A stretch of DNA of 50,198 bases, from positions 1 through 50,198 of the forward strand of contig JABXJS010000080.1 in NCBI GenBank assembly GCA_013538855.1, written 5' to 3'. The position numbers and the translations under genes were made by a program. Shown here piece by piece: positions 42,287-50,191 of this stretch. Numbering within the stretch: position 1 is the stretch's first letter; each line of letters starts with the position of its first letter. This DNA is from Herpetosiphonaceae bacterium. GTDB taxonomy: Bacteria; Chloroflexota; Chloroflexia; Chloroflexales; Herpetosiphonaceae. The notes below the pieces were generated by a model. That model saw only the letters and a list, made by a program, of their open reading frames with translations, was not told the origin of the DNA and searched no databases.

Positions 42287-43051
42287 ATGTCTGAAACGAA
42301 ACATTTGCTAAACCTTTGGGCCGCCGAGTACCGCGGCTTTTATCCGCACCTGATTGATGCTGCGGCGCGCCAGGCGCTGCTTATCGAGCCGCCGTGGGCT
42401 AGCGCCGTCGAGCGCACCGTGCTTGGGCGCTGGGTCGGCCTCGTCACTTGGCTGCGCTATATTACCGAGCACGAGCTGCATGTGCCGCTGGAGGACGCGC
42501 CGCGCTTCTGGCGTGGTCTGCGGGCGGTCGCAGAGAATCGCGCCGCACCAATGTCGCCGCTCGGCAGCGCAATTGTTGCTGTGATCGCCGATATTCGCCG
42601 CCTGCCGCTCGTTACAGCAGCGGATCAGATGTTGCTTGGCCTAGCACTAGCCGATGTGCTTGATGGGCTAGCGTCGCAGTATCGCTGGCGCTTGCAGCAG
42701 CAGCCGCCGTCGCCAGCCGAGGCGCTGATCGCCCACTCGCGGGCCACAGGCACGCTGGGCCTCTATGCGAGCTTGGGCGCGGTGCGCCAGTGGGAGCTGG
42801 CGCTGGTGCTGCCCGCCCATCCTGTGCGCCGCATGATCGCCAGTGTAAGCGATGTGCGCGGGCTGCTGCTGCAGCCGGACCCAGACACCGAGCGTCTACG
42901 CACGCTCTTGCGGCAGGTGCAGCACGGGCTAGGCGCGCTGACGCCACAGCAGGCCGAGCTGCGCGAGTGGACGCTCCAGTTGATCGTCGGCACCGAGCAG
43001 TGGGCCAACGATCAACTGCAGTCAGCTCCCACGCCTAGCGCAGACCAGTGA
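42287..43051 (+). CDS. Hypothetical protein, mostly alpha-helical
   Basis: I do not recognise this 254-residue protein. It is Leu/Ala/Arg-rich and helical in character, with no signal peptide and no clear membrane helix; segments include RWVGLVTWLRYITEHELHV and ALIAHSRATGTLGLY. GAGG lies 5 nt before the ATG at 42287. It is divergent from the flavoprotein and its 3' end overlaps the PIG-L gene by 17 nt. Codon use looks coding across the full length. Confidence 0.65.
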   Translation: MSETKHLLNLWAAEYRGFYPHLIDAAARQALLIEPPWASAVERTVLGRWVGLVTWLRYITEHELHVPLEDAPRFWRGLRAVAENRAAPMSPLGSAIVAVIADIRRLPLVTAADQMLLGLALADVLDGLASQYRWRLQQQPPSPAEALIAHSRATGTLGLYASLGAVRQWELALVLPAHPVRRMIASVSDVRGLLLQPDPDTERLRTLLRQVQHGLGALTPQQAELREWTLQLIVGTEQWANDQLQSAPTPSADQ

Positions 43052-43901
43052 GGAGGTCATCTTCGAGACCGTCGCGCTCCGACAGCGGAACACGGCTCTC
43101 GACAAGCACAAAATCTTCGTGGGTTAGCAGCTCTTCGCGCAGATCTTCGGGCAGGTTGAGGAAGCCCCAAGTTGGTGCTATCTGCGTTTTGTGGCACAAT
43201 AGCGCCTCTAGTTTTTGTGGCAGATACGCGGCGATGTTGATCGCCGTGGTGGTGCGCGGGTCGTCGACGTAGCGGCTCAAGTCAAACTCTGGATCATCGA
43301 GCGGCGTTTTCTCGCCGCGGGCGCGCATCGCCTCCCACGCCTTACGCCAGACCGAGCGGCGGAACGCCGTGTAGTAGAGCTTGGCTGGCTCCCATGGCTC
43401 GCCGACGTCTGGATATTGCTCAGGGTCGCCAGCGGCATGAAATGCGCCAACGGTGATTTTATGCGCCATAATGTGGTCGGGATGCCCATAGCCGCCCTCC
43501 TCGTTATAGGAGATCAGCACCTGCGGGCGGTAGTGGCGCACAAGCTCGACCAAGCGCCCAGTGGCCGTGTGTAGGTCGGCCTTGTTAAATGATTCAGGGT
43601 GCTCGTTGGCTGGGGTGTTGATCATCCCCGAGTCGCGGTAGCCGAGCTGATGGAAGTCGTTGATCTTAAGCACCTTGAGCGCCGCTTCCATCTCTTTATC
43701 GCGCATCTCAGCCAGCCGCGCGTGATTTTCGGGCGTGTCCCACTCGGGGACGACGATCTCGCCCTCTTCGCCGCGAGTGCAGGTGACGAGCACGACGCGT
43801 ACGCCTTCGTCAGCGTAGCGCAGCGCCACCCCGCCGGTGCCGATGGCCTCGTCGTCTGGGTGCGCATGAACCAGCATAATGGTCGGTGGATGTTCCGTCA
43901 T
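43035..43901 (-). CDS. PIG-L family deacetylase (Mca/MshB-like)
   Basis: A 288-residue zinc-dependent PIG-L/LmbE deacetylase. The motif AHPDDE (residues 13-18) and a later GYGHPDH supply the metal ligands. The C-terminal region with DDPRTTTAINIAAYLPQKLEALLCHKTQ resembles Mca (mycothiol S-conjugate amidase) or MshB-type enzymes acting on thiol-linked sugars; the exact substrate is uncertain. The ATG at 43901 has AAAGGA 9 nt upstream; an earlier ATG at 43919 has no ribosome site. The stop overlaps the convergent neighbour by 17 nt. Confidence 0.88.
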   Translation of the reverse strand: MTEHPPTIMLVHAHPDDEAIGTGGVALRYADEGVRVVLVTCTRGEEGEIVVPEWDTPENHARLAEMRDKEMEAALKVLKINDFHQLGYRDSGMINTPANEHPESFNKADLHTATGRLVELVRHYRPQVLISYNEEGGYGHPDHIMAHKITVGAFHAAGDPEQYPDVGEPWEPAKLYYTAFRRSVWRKAWEAMRARGEKTPLDDPEFDLSRYVDDPRTTTAINIAAYLPQKLEALLCHKTQIAPTWGFLNLPEDLREELLTHEDFVLVESRVPLSERDGLEDDLLTGLR

Positions 43902-43963
43902 GCCTACAAATCCTTTCATTGCCAAGTTTCGTTGGCATTATACCCCTGCTTTTGGGAGAATTC

Positions 43964-45046
43964 ATGGCTGATACACACGCAGAGGCCTGGTACCTTGACC
44001 GGGGCATATTGCACCAAGTGCTAGATCGACTCCGTGCCGTTGAGTCCCGCGCCGAGCTGCTGCAGCAGACGCAGGCGTTGCGCCAGGCGCTCGCTGATCC
44101 GTCCCAGCCGATCCACCATGTCGCCGCTACGCCTGCCGCAGTGAGCGTGCAAGCGATATTTGTGCTCGATGCCCTGGAGCAGATCGAGGCCGCTCACACA
44201 CTCGAGCGGGCGCTCTACTATGTGCGGCGGCTTCAGCGCGGCCTGCTGACTGTGCGCACCAACACCATCAACGATATCAACCTCAACCGCTGGAAAGAGT
44301 ACACCCATATCATCACCGATAGCCTGTGGATCGAGGAGCGCCGTGATCGCTCTGGCACCCACAGCGCCGACTACTGGGGCAACTTCATCCCGCAGATTCC
44401 CCACCAGATGATGCAGCGCTACACCCGCAGCGGCGACTGGGTGCTCGATACGTTTGCTGGCTCGGGCACGACGCTGATCGAGGCCCGCCGCCTTGGCCGC
44501 AATGCGCTCGGCGTCGAGCTACAGCCAGCCGTGGCGGAGCAGACCAGCGCCCGCGTGCAGTCCGAGCCGAATCACCACGCGGTGCATACATCCATCCACA
44601 CCGGCGATAGCACAACGGTTGACTGGGCGGCGCTGCTGGCACAGCATGGCCAGCAGTCGGCGCAGCTGGTGCTGATGCATCCACCGTACTTCGATATAAT
44701 CCGCTTCAGCAACGATCCGCGTGATCTGTCCAATGCTGCGTCGGTAGAGCATTTTCTGCAGGGGCTGAGCCAGGTGGCGGCGAATGTGGTGCCGTTGCTG
44801 GAGCGCGGGCGCTTTCTGGTGCTGGTGATCGGTGACACCTACACCCGCGGCGAGTGGCTGCCGCTGGGCTTTTGGGCGATGCAGGCCGTGCAGCAGCATG
44901 GCTTGCGCCTGAAGAGCATCGTGGTGAAAAATTTCGAGGATACGGCCGGCAAACGCTCGCAAAAGGAGCTATGGCGCTATCGCGCCTTGGTTGGCGGCTT
45001 CTATGTCTTCAAGCACGAGTATATTTTTATTTTTCAGAAGCTGTGA
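43964..45046 (+). CDS. DNA methyltransferase (N4/N6 type), solitary
   Basis: A 360-residue S-adenosylmethionine-dependent DNA amino-methyltransferase. Motif I is DTFAGSGTT (162-170) and the catalytic motif IV is HPPY (239-242) in place of the usual D/S/N-PPY. The IPHQMMQRYT segment and the KHEYIFIFQK end match this branch of the N4/N6 family. The first 100 residues have no recognised fold. No restriction endonuclease gene is next to it, so it looks like an orphan methyltransferase. The ATG at 43964 has GGGAG 5 nt upstream; a frame extension to 43886 overlaps the PIG-L start. Confidence 0.85.
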   Translation: MADTHAEAWYLDRGILHQVLDRLRAVESRAELLQQTQALRQALADPSQPIHHVAATPAAVSVQAIFVLDALEQIEAAHTLERALYYVRRLQRGLLTVRTNTINDINLNRWKEYTHIITDSLWIEERRDRSGTHSADYWGNFIPQIPHQMMQRYTRSGDWVLDTFAGSGTTLIEARRLGRNALGVELQPAVAEQTSARVQSEPNHHAVHTSIHTGDSTTVDWAALLAQHGQQSAQLVLMHPPYFDIIRFSNDPRDLSNAASVEHFLQGLSQVAANVVPLLERGRFLVLVIGDTYTRGEWLPLGFWAMQAVQQHGLRLKSIVVKNFEDTAGKRSQKELWRYRALVGGFYVFKHEYIFIFQKL

Positions 45047-45126
45047 TGATCCCAACCGTGGTGACGCACGGTGCAAAAACTGGCATTAACCAACATGAAA
45101 ATGCGCCCACAAGCTCCTTTTGGTCA

Positions 45127-45230
45127 ATACCAATTCACCTTGCAGCGGGTGCAGGGTTGAACCCTGCCGAGGGCGTGGGGCGGCGCGCCAAACCGCCATG
45201 GATTGCAGCGTATCCACCGTGAATTGGTAT
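45127..45230 (+). repeat. Miniature repeat with 12-bp terminal inverted repeats
   Basis: A 104-bp non-coding element between two convergent genes. It is bounded by perfect 12-bp inverted repeats (45127-45138 ATACCAATTCAC, and 45219-45230). The interior has a GCAGGGTT-G-AACCCTGC palindrome. Related copies lie at about 1-160, 25939-25985 and 31726-31830. It looks like a MITE- or REP-like element; no target-site duplication was verified and no transposase is near. Confidence 0.72.
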
Positions 45231-45256
45231 AAGATTGCAGGCGCACAATGCTGGCG

Positions 45257-46252
45257 CTAAAGCGTGCTCAGCAGCTGGCTAAACTGCTGTGAGCGGTCGG
45301 CAAACACATAGTGTACCGGCAGCACGCTGATGCCGTTCGAGCCGATTGCCCGCAGATGCGCCACCGCCGCTAGCATCTGCTGCTCCTCGACGATCATTGA
45401 GACGGCGAACCAGCCTGCGCCGCTGCCGTCTTTGCTCCAGACTGGCGCGATGGTTGGCCCCTGCATGCCCGCTAGCAGCGTGTTGGCGGCCACGCGCTGG
45501 CCCACGTCCTCGATGCTGCTGCCAGGCACATTGGCGATCAGCGACACAAAGCTGCGAGCGCGACGGCGCGCCTCAATCAGCTCCATAATCGTCTGCACAA
45601 GCGCCTGCTTCTTGGGATCGGCGGCCAGCGTGTGCCGATTGGCGATCAGGCACGACTGCGCCTTAAGGATTGTGCCGCCGTCGATCATCTTAAGATGATT
45701 GTCGCGCAGCGTGGTGCCCGTGGCCGTCAGATCGGCGATGATGTCGGCGTAGCCCAGGCTTGGCGCGGCCTCGGTGGCCCCCTGTGAGTCAACGAGGGCG
45801 TACACGTTGATGCCATGCTTGATGCACCATGTCCGCACGAGGTTGGGAAACTTGGTCGCAATGCGCAGCTGGCGTCCGCTGCGGGCATACTCCGCCGCCA
45901 GATCGGCCACATCCTGCCATGATGTGACATCGAGCCAGCTATCCGGCACCGCCAGCACAAGCTCGCAGCGGCCATAGCCAAGGTCATCGAACGCGACGAC
46001 GAGATCATCGCTCTCGCTGCCTAGCTCCTCGACCAGATCAAAGCCGCTGACGCCAAGGTCAATCGAGCCAGCGGCGACCTTCTCGACGATGTCTGGGGCG
46101 CGATGGAGCAGCACCTCAACACCAGGCAATGTCTTGATGCTCGCCGTATAGCGGCGCGGGTTAGGCCGTGAAACCTTCAGTCCACAGCTTTCGAGGAAGC
46201 GAAACGTGTCGTCGGCCAGCGATCCTTTGGAGGGAACAGCGAAACGTAGCAT
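45257..46252 (-). CDS. hisG: ATP phosphoribosyltransferase, long form
   Basis: A 331-residue HisG, the first enzyme of histidine synthesis, which joins ATP and PRPP. The length and the C-terminal ACT-like region (about 225-325) indicate the long, HisZ-independent form. Family stretches: the AVPSKGSLAD start, SDIELGVSGFD-like IDLGVSGFD, and the PRPP-binding DLTATGTTLRDN. The ATG at 46252 shares one base with the stop of the upstream CopC-CopD gene (TAATG), and the frame also extends upstream without support. No other his gene is in the window, so it is isolated from its pathway and coupled to a copper operon. Confidence 0.94.
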   Translation of the reverse strand: MLRFAVPSKGSLADDTFRFLESCGLKVSRPNPRRYTASIKTLPGVEVLLHRAPDIVEKVAAGSIDLGVSGFDLVEELGSESDDLVVAFDDLGYGRCELVLAVPDSWLDVTSWQDVADLAAEYARSGRQLRIATKFPNLVRTWCIKHGINVYALVDSQGATEAAPSLGYADIIADLTATGTTLRDNHLKMIDGGTILKAQSCLIANRHTLAADPKKQALVQTIMELIEARRRARSFVSLIANVPGSSIEDVGQRVAANTLLAGMQGPTIAPVWSKDGSGAGWFAVSMIVEEQQMLAAVAHLRAIGSNGISVLPVHYVFADRSQQFSQLLSTL

Positions 46253-47964
46253 TAGCGTATGATCTCCACAGTCCAATCTACAGTTACATCAGGCACGTTG
46301 AGGCGGCGCACCTGTAGCTCGATCTTCCAGCGCCCAATCAGGCTTATTGCGCTAGAGCGGCCCTGATAGCTGCCATCGGGCTGCTGCTCCAAGATGGCGA
46401 TCTGCTGCCCGCTGGTGATATCGAGCGACTCAAAGCGCAGGCGCACCCGCTCTGCCTGCACAGGACCAGTGCTATCGCTCACTGTTGCGCTGAATAGGCG
46501 CTCGCCTGCACGCCGATCATCAAGCTGCAGCGTGATCGTTAGCCCTGCGCTGGTGGCAGTCAGCGTCAGCGGCTCGGCGACAACGGGTGTTGGTGTCGGC
46601 AGGGCCGCTGTGCTGCCGCTGCCTGGCGTGCTTGGGCGAGCACTGGCTGTAACAGGGTGCGGCGTCTGCACCAGCAGCCCGGCCACCAGCATAACACCAA
46701 GCAGACTCAGGCTTTCAACACACACGCTGCGGGCAAAGCGGCGCAGCGCCGGTGCCTGCGGATCGTGCTGCACTGCCGCTAGCTGCTTGCGGCTGCGCTG
46801 CCAGTGCCACGCGCCGAGCGCCAGCGCCACCAGCATCAGCGCCAGCTTGAGCAGCAGAATCAGGCCATAGCGCGTTGTCCATAGGTCGCTCCAGGTGGTT
46901 AGGCGCTCAAAAGCCTGAAAGCTGCCAGTTACAATCAGCAGCGCCACGCTGATTTGGGCGAGCGGACTGAAGCGACTGACCAGTGTTGTCACTACAAAGG
47001 TGCGCTCGTCGCTTGCGCGGGCGACCCAAACTGTTGTCAGCAGGCCAATCACGCCAGCGATCCACACGCCAGCGGTCAAAAAGTGCAGCCAGTCGGTGAA
47101 AATGGGAAACAGCGGCTGTGCCTCTGCCGCCGCATGGCCGCTCGCGCTCCAGCTGAGCAGCATGAGTGCGCTGATGCCTGTCGCCGCTAAACCAGCTCCA
47201 CGTCGCCAGCGGGTCAGAAACACCATCTGCACGAGAATAACGCTGGCAACTATGCGCGTGAGCGCCAGCGCGCCCCACTGGCTGCTTGCCACAATCCAAA
47301 ATGTATCCGGCGTTTCAAAGCGCAGATGACCGCCGCCAAGCTCGGCCATGCGCTGCAGAAACTCCCACAGCGTGCCTGCCATTACGCCGAGCAGCGCCCA
47401 CTGCACGCCCCAGACGCTCTGGCGGGCCAGCCGATTGCCCAGCGTTGGCGACTGCGCCAGCAGCGGCCACACAAGCACAAGCAGCCAGATCATGCCGCCG
47501 AATACAGCGGCTCCAGCAAGCACCTGCACCATGCGCGCGATGATCGAGCCAGTGGCTGGCCCGCTGGCGAGCGGCTGCGGCACCTCAACCGCTATCGGCG
47601 CTGCGCCTGTGCCGACGCTGAACAGCACAGAGCCGGCGGTTCTGTGGCCGTCGGCATTAGACAGCACGCGGTACACCAGCGTATACGAGCCAGGCCGCAA
47701 AATTTCTGGGAGCGCCACATGCATTTGATCGCGGGCTGGAAAGTCGGGGTGGTCAAGGGCAAATGGCACGCTGTTCTCATTGTACAGCTCGATTGCAGCT
47801 GCATCAGGATCGATTGGCTCGCTGAAGCGCAGTGTAACATCAGCTGGTGCGACCTCAAGGACCGCGCCGCTGGCGATGCTGCTTTCAACTAGTACAGCGT
47901 GTGCGCTAGTGTTTAGCGGCCAGAGCAGCGCTAGCACAAGCAGAATCCAGAGCGTTTGTTTCAT
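46252..47964 (-). CDS. CopC-CopD fusion copper protein
   Basis: A 570-residue protein. A signal peptide ends near TSA-H, so His22 is the likely mature N-terminus. It is followed by a CopC domain (about 22-125) with the ligand stretch NADGHR (Asp105, His107), then a CopD membrane domain of about eight helices (about 138-425) and a periplasmic beta domain of FixH/YtkA-like type to the C-terminus. The layout resembles YcnJ-type copper importers. GAGC lies before the ATG at 47964. It is preceded by a CopC-only gene and followed by hisG. Confidence 0.9.
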   Translation of the reverse strand: MKQTLWILLVLALLWPLNTSAHAVLVESSIASGAVLEVAPADVTLRFSEPIDPDAAAIELYNENSVPFALDHPDFPARDQMHVALPEILRPGSYTLVYRVLSNADGHRTAGSVLFSVGTGAAPIAVEVPQPLASGPATGSIIARMVQVLAGAAVFGGMIWLLVLVWPLLAQSPTLGNRLARQSVWGVQWALLGVMAGTLWEFLQRMAELGGGHLRFETPDTFWIVASSQWGALALTRIVASVILVQMVFLTRWRRGAGLAATGISALMLLSWSASGHAAAEAQPLFPIFTDWLHFLTAGVWIAGVIGLLTTVWVARASDERTFVVTTLVSRFSPLAQISVALLIVTGSFQAFERLTTWSDLWTTRYGLILLLKLALMLVALALGAWHWQRSRKQLAAVQHDPQAPALRRFARSVCVESLSLLGVMLVAGLLVQTPHPVTASARPSTPGSGSTAALPTPTPVVAEPLTLTATSAGLTITLQLDDRRAGERLFSATVSDSTGPVQAERVRLRFESLDITSGQQIAILEQQPDGSYQGRSSAISLIGRWKIELQVRRLNVPDVTVDWTVEIIR

Positions 47965-47971
47965 AGTTGCT

Positions 47972-48003
47972 CACAGGGATGGCCGTTTACGACCATCCCT
48001 GTG
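47972..48003. other. Hairpin between the CopC and CopC-CopD genes
   Basis: A perfect 11-bp stem (47972-47982 with 47993-48003) sits between the two genes on the minus strand. Without a T-run it is more likely an mRNA stability or partial-termination element. Confidence 0.55.
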
Positions 48004-48015
48004 CTTCCTTGTATG

Positions 48016-48555
48016 CTAGGCGCTAACGCGGCGGCGAATAAGCAAACCACATCCGAGGATGAGCACAGCGCCGCAGATCAACATCCAGCTGATGCTGCCT
48101 GTTCCGCCTGTTGACGGCAGGTTCGCCGTGGCTGGCGCGGCGCTCTCAGCACTGCTCGGCTGGCTCGCTGGAGCCGAATCGGCTGCGCCCTTGACTTCAA
48201 ACGAGATTGAGCTGCCGACCTCGTGGCCGTCGTCACCAACTACCGACCAGGTAACGGTATAGGTGCCAGGGCCAAGATTGGGCTTGAGATCGACAGTCAT
48301 GGTTTTGTGCTCAGCGTCGCTCAGGTCCACCCCGCCATTGCCGGCATCCGCGCTGCTGCCGTCAGCGGCAGTCACCACCAGCTTTGCGCCTTCCGACGCT
48401 AGCTCGTCATCGAACTTCAGCGTCACACTGCTTGGCGCGACATCAAGCACAGCTCCATCGGCTGGATCGGAGCTGACCAGCTCGGCGTGGGCTGAGGCTA
48501 GCGCTGGAACAATCAAAAGCGCACATATGAGCATGAATGTAAACAAGCGTTGCAT
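48016..48555 (-). CDS. CopC-domain protein with LPXTG-type anchor
   Basis: A 179-residue exported protein. The signal peptide ends at about residue 22, leaving His23 (ASA-HAEL) as the N-terminal copper ligand. The CopC domain (about 23-123) retains Asp109 and His111 in GDDGHEVG. A Ser/Ala/Pro linker is followed by LPSTGG (146-151), one transmembrane helix and a terminal RRR, the layout of a sortase substrate. The ATG at 48555 has AAGGAG 8 nt upstream. No sortase gene is in the window. Confidence 0.87.
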   Translation of the reverse strand: MQRLFTFMLICALLIVPALASAHAELVSSDPADGAVLDVAPSSVTLKFDDELASEGAKLVVTAADGSSADAGNGGVDLSDAEHKTMTVDLKPNLGPGTYTVTWSVVGDDGHEVGSSISFEVKGAADSAPASQPSSAESAAPATANLPSTGGTGSISWMLICGAVLILGCGLLIRRRVSA

Positions 48556-48609
48556 TGGGCAATCTCCTTAAAAAATATACTCTGCATGCTATCAATTAAA
48601 CAAACAAGG

Positions 48610-48966
48610 CTACACTGCATGGAGATTGCGCGGTGGCGGCGATTCGAGGCGTGCGTACCACTGCTGCGGCGCTGCGGCTGTGGGCACACGCCAGCCGTTG
48701 GTTGAATCAAGCTGTATTCTGAGCTGTGCTGGCGCTGGCTGTGCCTGCACAGCTCCGCCTTGGCTTAGTACTGGATCCGGAAAGTGCAGCCCGTGCTCGT
48801 CGGCCACGCCGCTGACGATATGCATATGTTGGTGCTCCAACAGCGCATGGCGCGGGTGGAGCAGCAGACAATACAGCAGGCATGCTAAAGCTAGCCCATG
48901 CGTGAGCATCAGGCCAACAAGACTCGTCCAGACAGTCAGCCACAGGCGCGGCGCGGTGCGCGGCAC
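48610..48966 (-). CDS. Small His-rich membrane protein
   Basis: An approximately 118-residue protein with one N-terminal transmembrane helix (LTVWTSLVGLMLTHGLALACLLYCLLL region) followed by a His-rich stretch, HPRHALLEHQHMHIVSG with DEHGLHFPDP, that could bind metal. The start is taken as GTG at 48966, whose first base is the last base of the cytochrome c stop (TAGTG); there is no Shine-Dalgarno, so the start is uncertain. The family is unknown to me. Its place among cytochrome c and CopC genes suggests copper handling. Confidence 0.55.
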   Translation of the reverse strand: MPRTAPRLWLTVWTSLVGLMLTHGLALACLLYCLLLHPRHALLEHQHMHIVSGVADEHGLHFPDPVLSQGGAVQAQPAPAQLRIQLDSTNGWRVPTAAAPQQWYARLESPPPRNLHAV

Positions 48967-49406
48967 TAGGGGGCTGGCGTAGGCGCTGGTGTTTCGAGGG
49001 TGAGTTTCTCTTGTTCTGCAAGCTGATCGGCGGTCCACCAGGCTTTTACTCGTGCAATAAGTGTTGTGATCTGTGCCGGGCTAAGCTTTGCGCCAAAGGC
49101 GGGCATACTGTTCTGGCCGTTGGTGACGATGCTCTGTAGCTCCCAGTCTGGATGCATATTTGCGTGCTGTGAGCTGTTCAGCGCCGGGAACGGCCCGCGC
49201 CCACCGCCATCTTCGCCATGGCAGACGGCGCAGTACTGATTGAATAGCTCTGTTCCTTCGTCCAGTGTCGCGCCACTGGCTGGCGCAATAACCGCAATTT
49301 CTTGCGTTGGCGGTGGCTGCATTGAGTCACGTGTGCATCCAGCCAGCGCCGTGCTGATCAGCACGACAAGCACCAGCAGTCGATAGCGCAGCGTTTGATA
49401 AGGCAT
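48966..49406 (-). CDS. Cytochrome c lipoprotein
   Basis: A 146-residue single-haem c-type cytochrome. The signal peptide has a lipobox ending TALAGC (Cys24), so it is membrane-anchored by lipid. The haem motif C59-x2-C62-H63 is in YCAVCHGEDGGG, with Met101 in NSMPAFG as the likely axial ligand. A Thr/Pro-rich C-terminus follows. It fits a soluble-type electron carrier on the outer face of the membrane. The ATG at 49406 overlaps the stop of the upstream gene (TAATG), with GAGGAG upstream. Confidence 0.92.
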   Translation of the reverse strand: MPYQTLRYRLLVLVVLISTALAGCTRDSMQPPPTQEIAVIAPASGATLDEGTELFNQYCAVCHGEDGGGRGPFPALNSSQHANMHPDWELQSIVTNGQNSMPAFGAKLSPAQITTLIARVKAWWTADQLAEQEKLTLETPAPTPAP

Positions 49407-49936
49407 TAGGCTGGCTCCTCACTTGGGGCCTCGGCTTTATCGACGAGACGATTGCGGAGCGCCGCGATGCCGATTAGCCCGCCAAGCACCAGCAGCGGAA
49501 TGAAGTAGATCGCGGTGTTCAGCCAGCGCATGCCCTGTCCCGCAACATTGACTTGGGCCTGAAAAGGCAATACGCTGCCATTGTCATGCAAATCGACGCG
49601 CACCTGCCAGTTGCCGGTGCTTGAAAAGTCGAGGGTGTGGCCGTTGTAGACGGCCTCGCCCTCTGCAAGCATGGTGTAGGCTGTCTCTTTGCCTGCTGGG
49701 TCGGTGAGCGTTACCGTGACCTCATCAACAGGCTTTGGCTGATAGCTGGCCGGATCGACAACCGCGATGCTAATATCGCCTTTGCCGACGCTCAGTGGTG
49801 CTGGGGCGAGCGAGGCGATAACCTGATAGCCCTCACGAATATCGTTGAGGATATAGTTGCCACCGTGTGCATCCGCTGCCAGCGGCCACAGCCACAGCAG
49901 CAGGCCTAGTCCGACTAAGAGTGCAAATTTTTTCAT
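49406..49936 (-). CDS. YtkA/FixH-like exported protein
   Basis: A 176-residue protein with a signal peptide ending ADA-HGGNY, a beta-sandwich core of FixH/YtkA type (DEVTVTLTDPAGKE and FSSTGNWQVRVDL segments) and a C-terminal transmembrane helix (about 140-162). Proteins of this type occur in copper and cytochrome oxidase maturation operons, which fits the downstream cytochrome c and CopC genes. No enzymatic activity can be assigned. It starts at 49936 with ATG and overlaps the cytochrome gene at 49406. It is the first gene of the copper/cytochrome cluster. Confidence 0.75.
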   Translation of the reverse strand: MKKFALLVGLGLLLWLWPLAADAHGGNYILNDIREGYQVIASLAPAPLSVGKGDISIAVVDPASYQPKPVDEVTVTLTDPAGKETAYTMLAEGEAVYNGHTLDFSSTGNWQVRVDLHDNGSVLPFQAQVNVAGQGMRWLNTAIYFIPLLVLGGLIGIAALRNRLVDKAEAPSEEPA

Positions 49937-49948
49937 GGTAGTAGTGTA

Positions 49949-50191
49949 TCAAAGATTGGTGCTAATGTATGTGACTCCCCCGGCCTCGGTCTCCACTAGA
50001 TCGTCGATGCGCAGCGATAGGATTTTTGAAGCACCATCGGGCATCATTGTGACGCCGTAGAGCGTCGATGAGACCTCGACGGTGCCACGGTTGTGCGTAA
50101 CCATAATCAGTAGATCACAGGATTGGCTCGGGTGGCGTGTAGGGTCGGTACGGTGCGAGCGGGATAGCCCGAACCATGCCGTAGATGGCCG
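49949..50191 (-). pseudogene. SMC C-terminus-like fragment with upstream in-frame stop
   Basis: In the minus frame that ends with TGA at 49949-49951, the last ~57 codons read like the end of chromosome segregation ATPase SMC: LLIMVTHNRGTVE, then STLYGVTM and SKILSLRIDDL. These match the switch region after the Walker B/D-loop. An in-frame TAA at 50192-50194 blocks the frame upstream, and the 35 codons before the match do not look like the expected ATPase sequence. It is either a decayed smc remnant or a frameshifted gene cut by the window edge. Confidence 0.45.
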
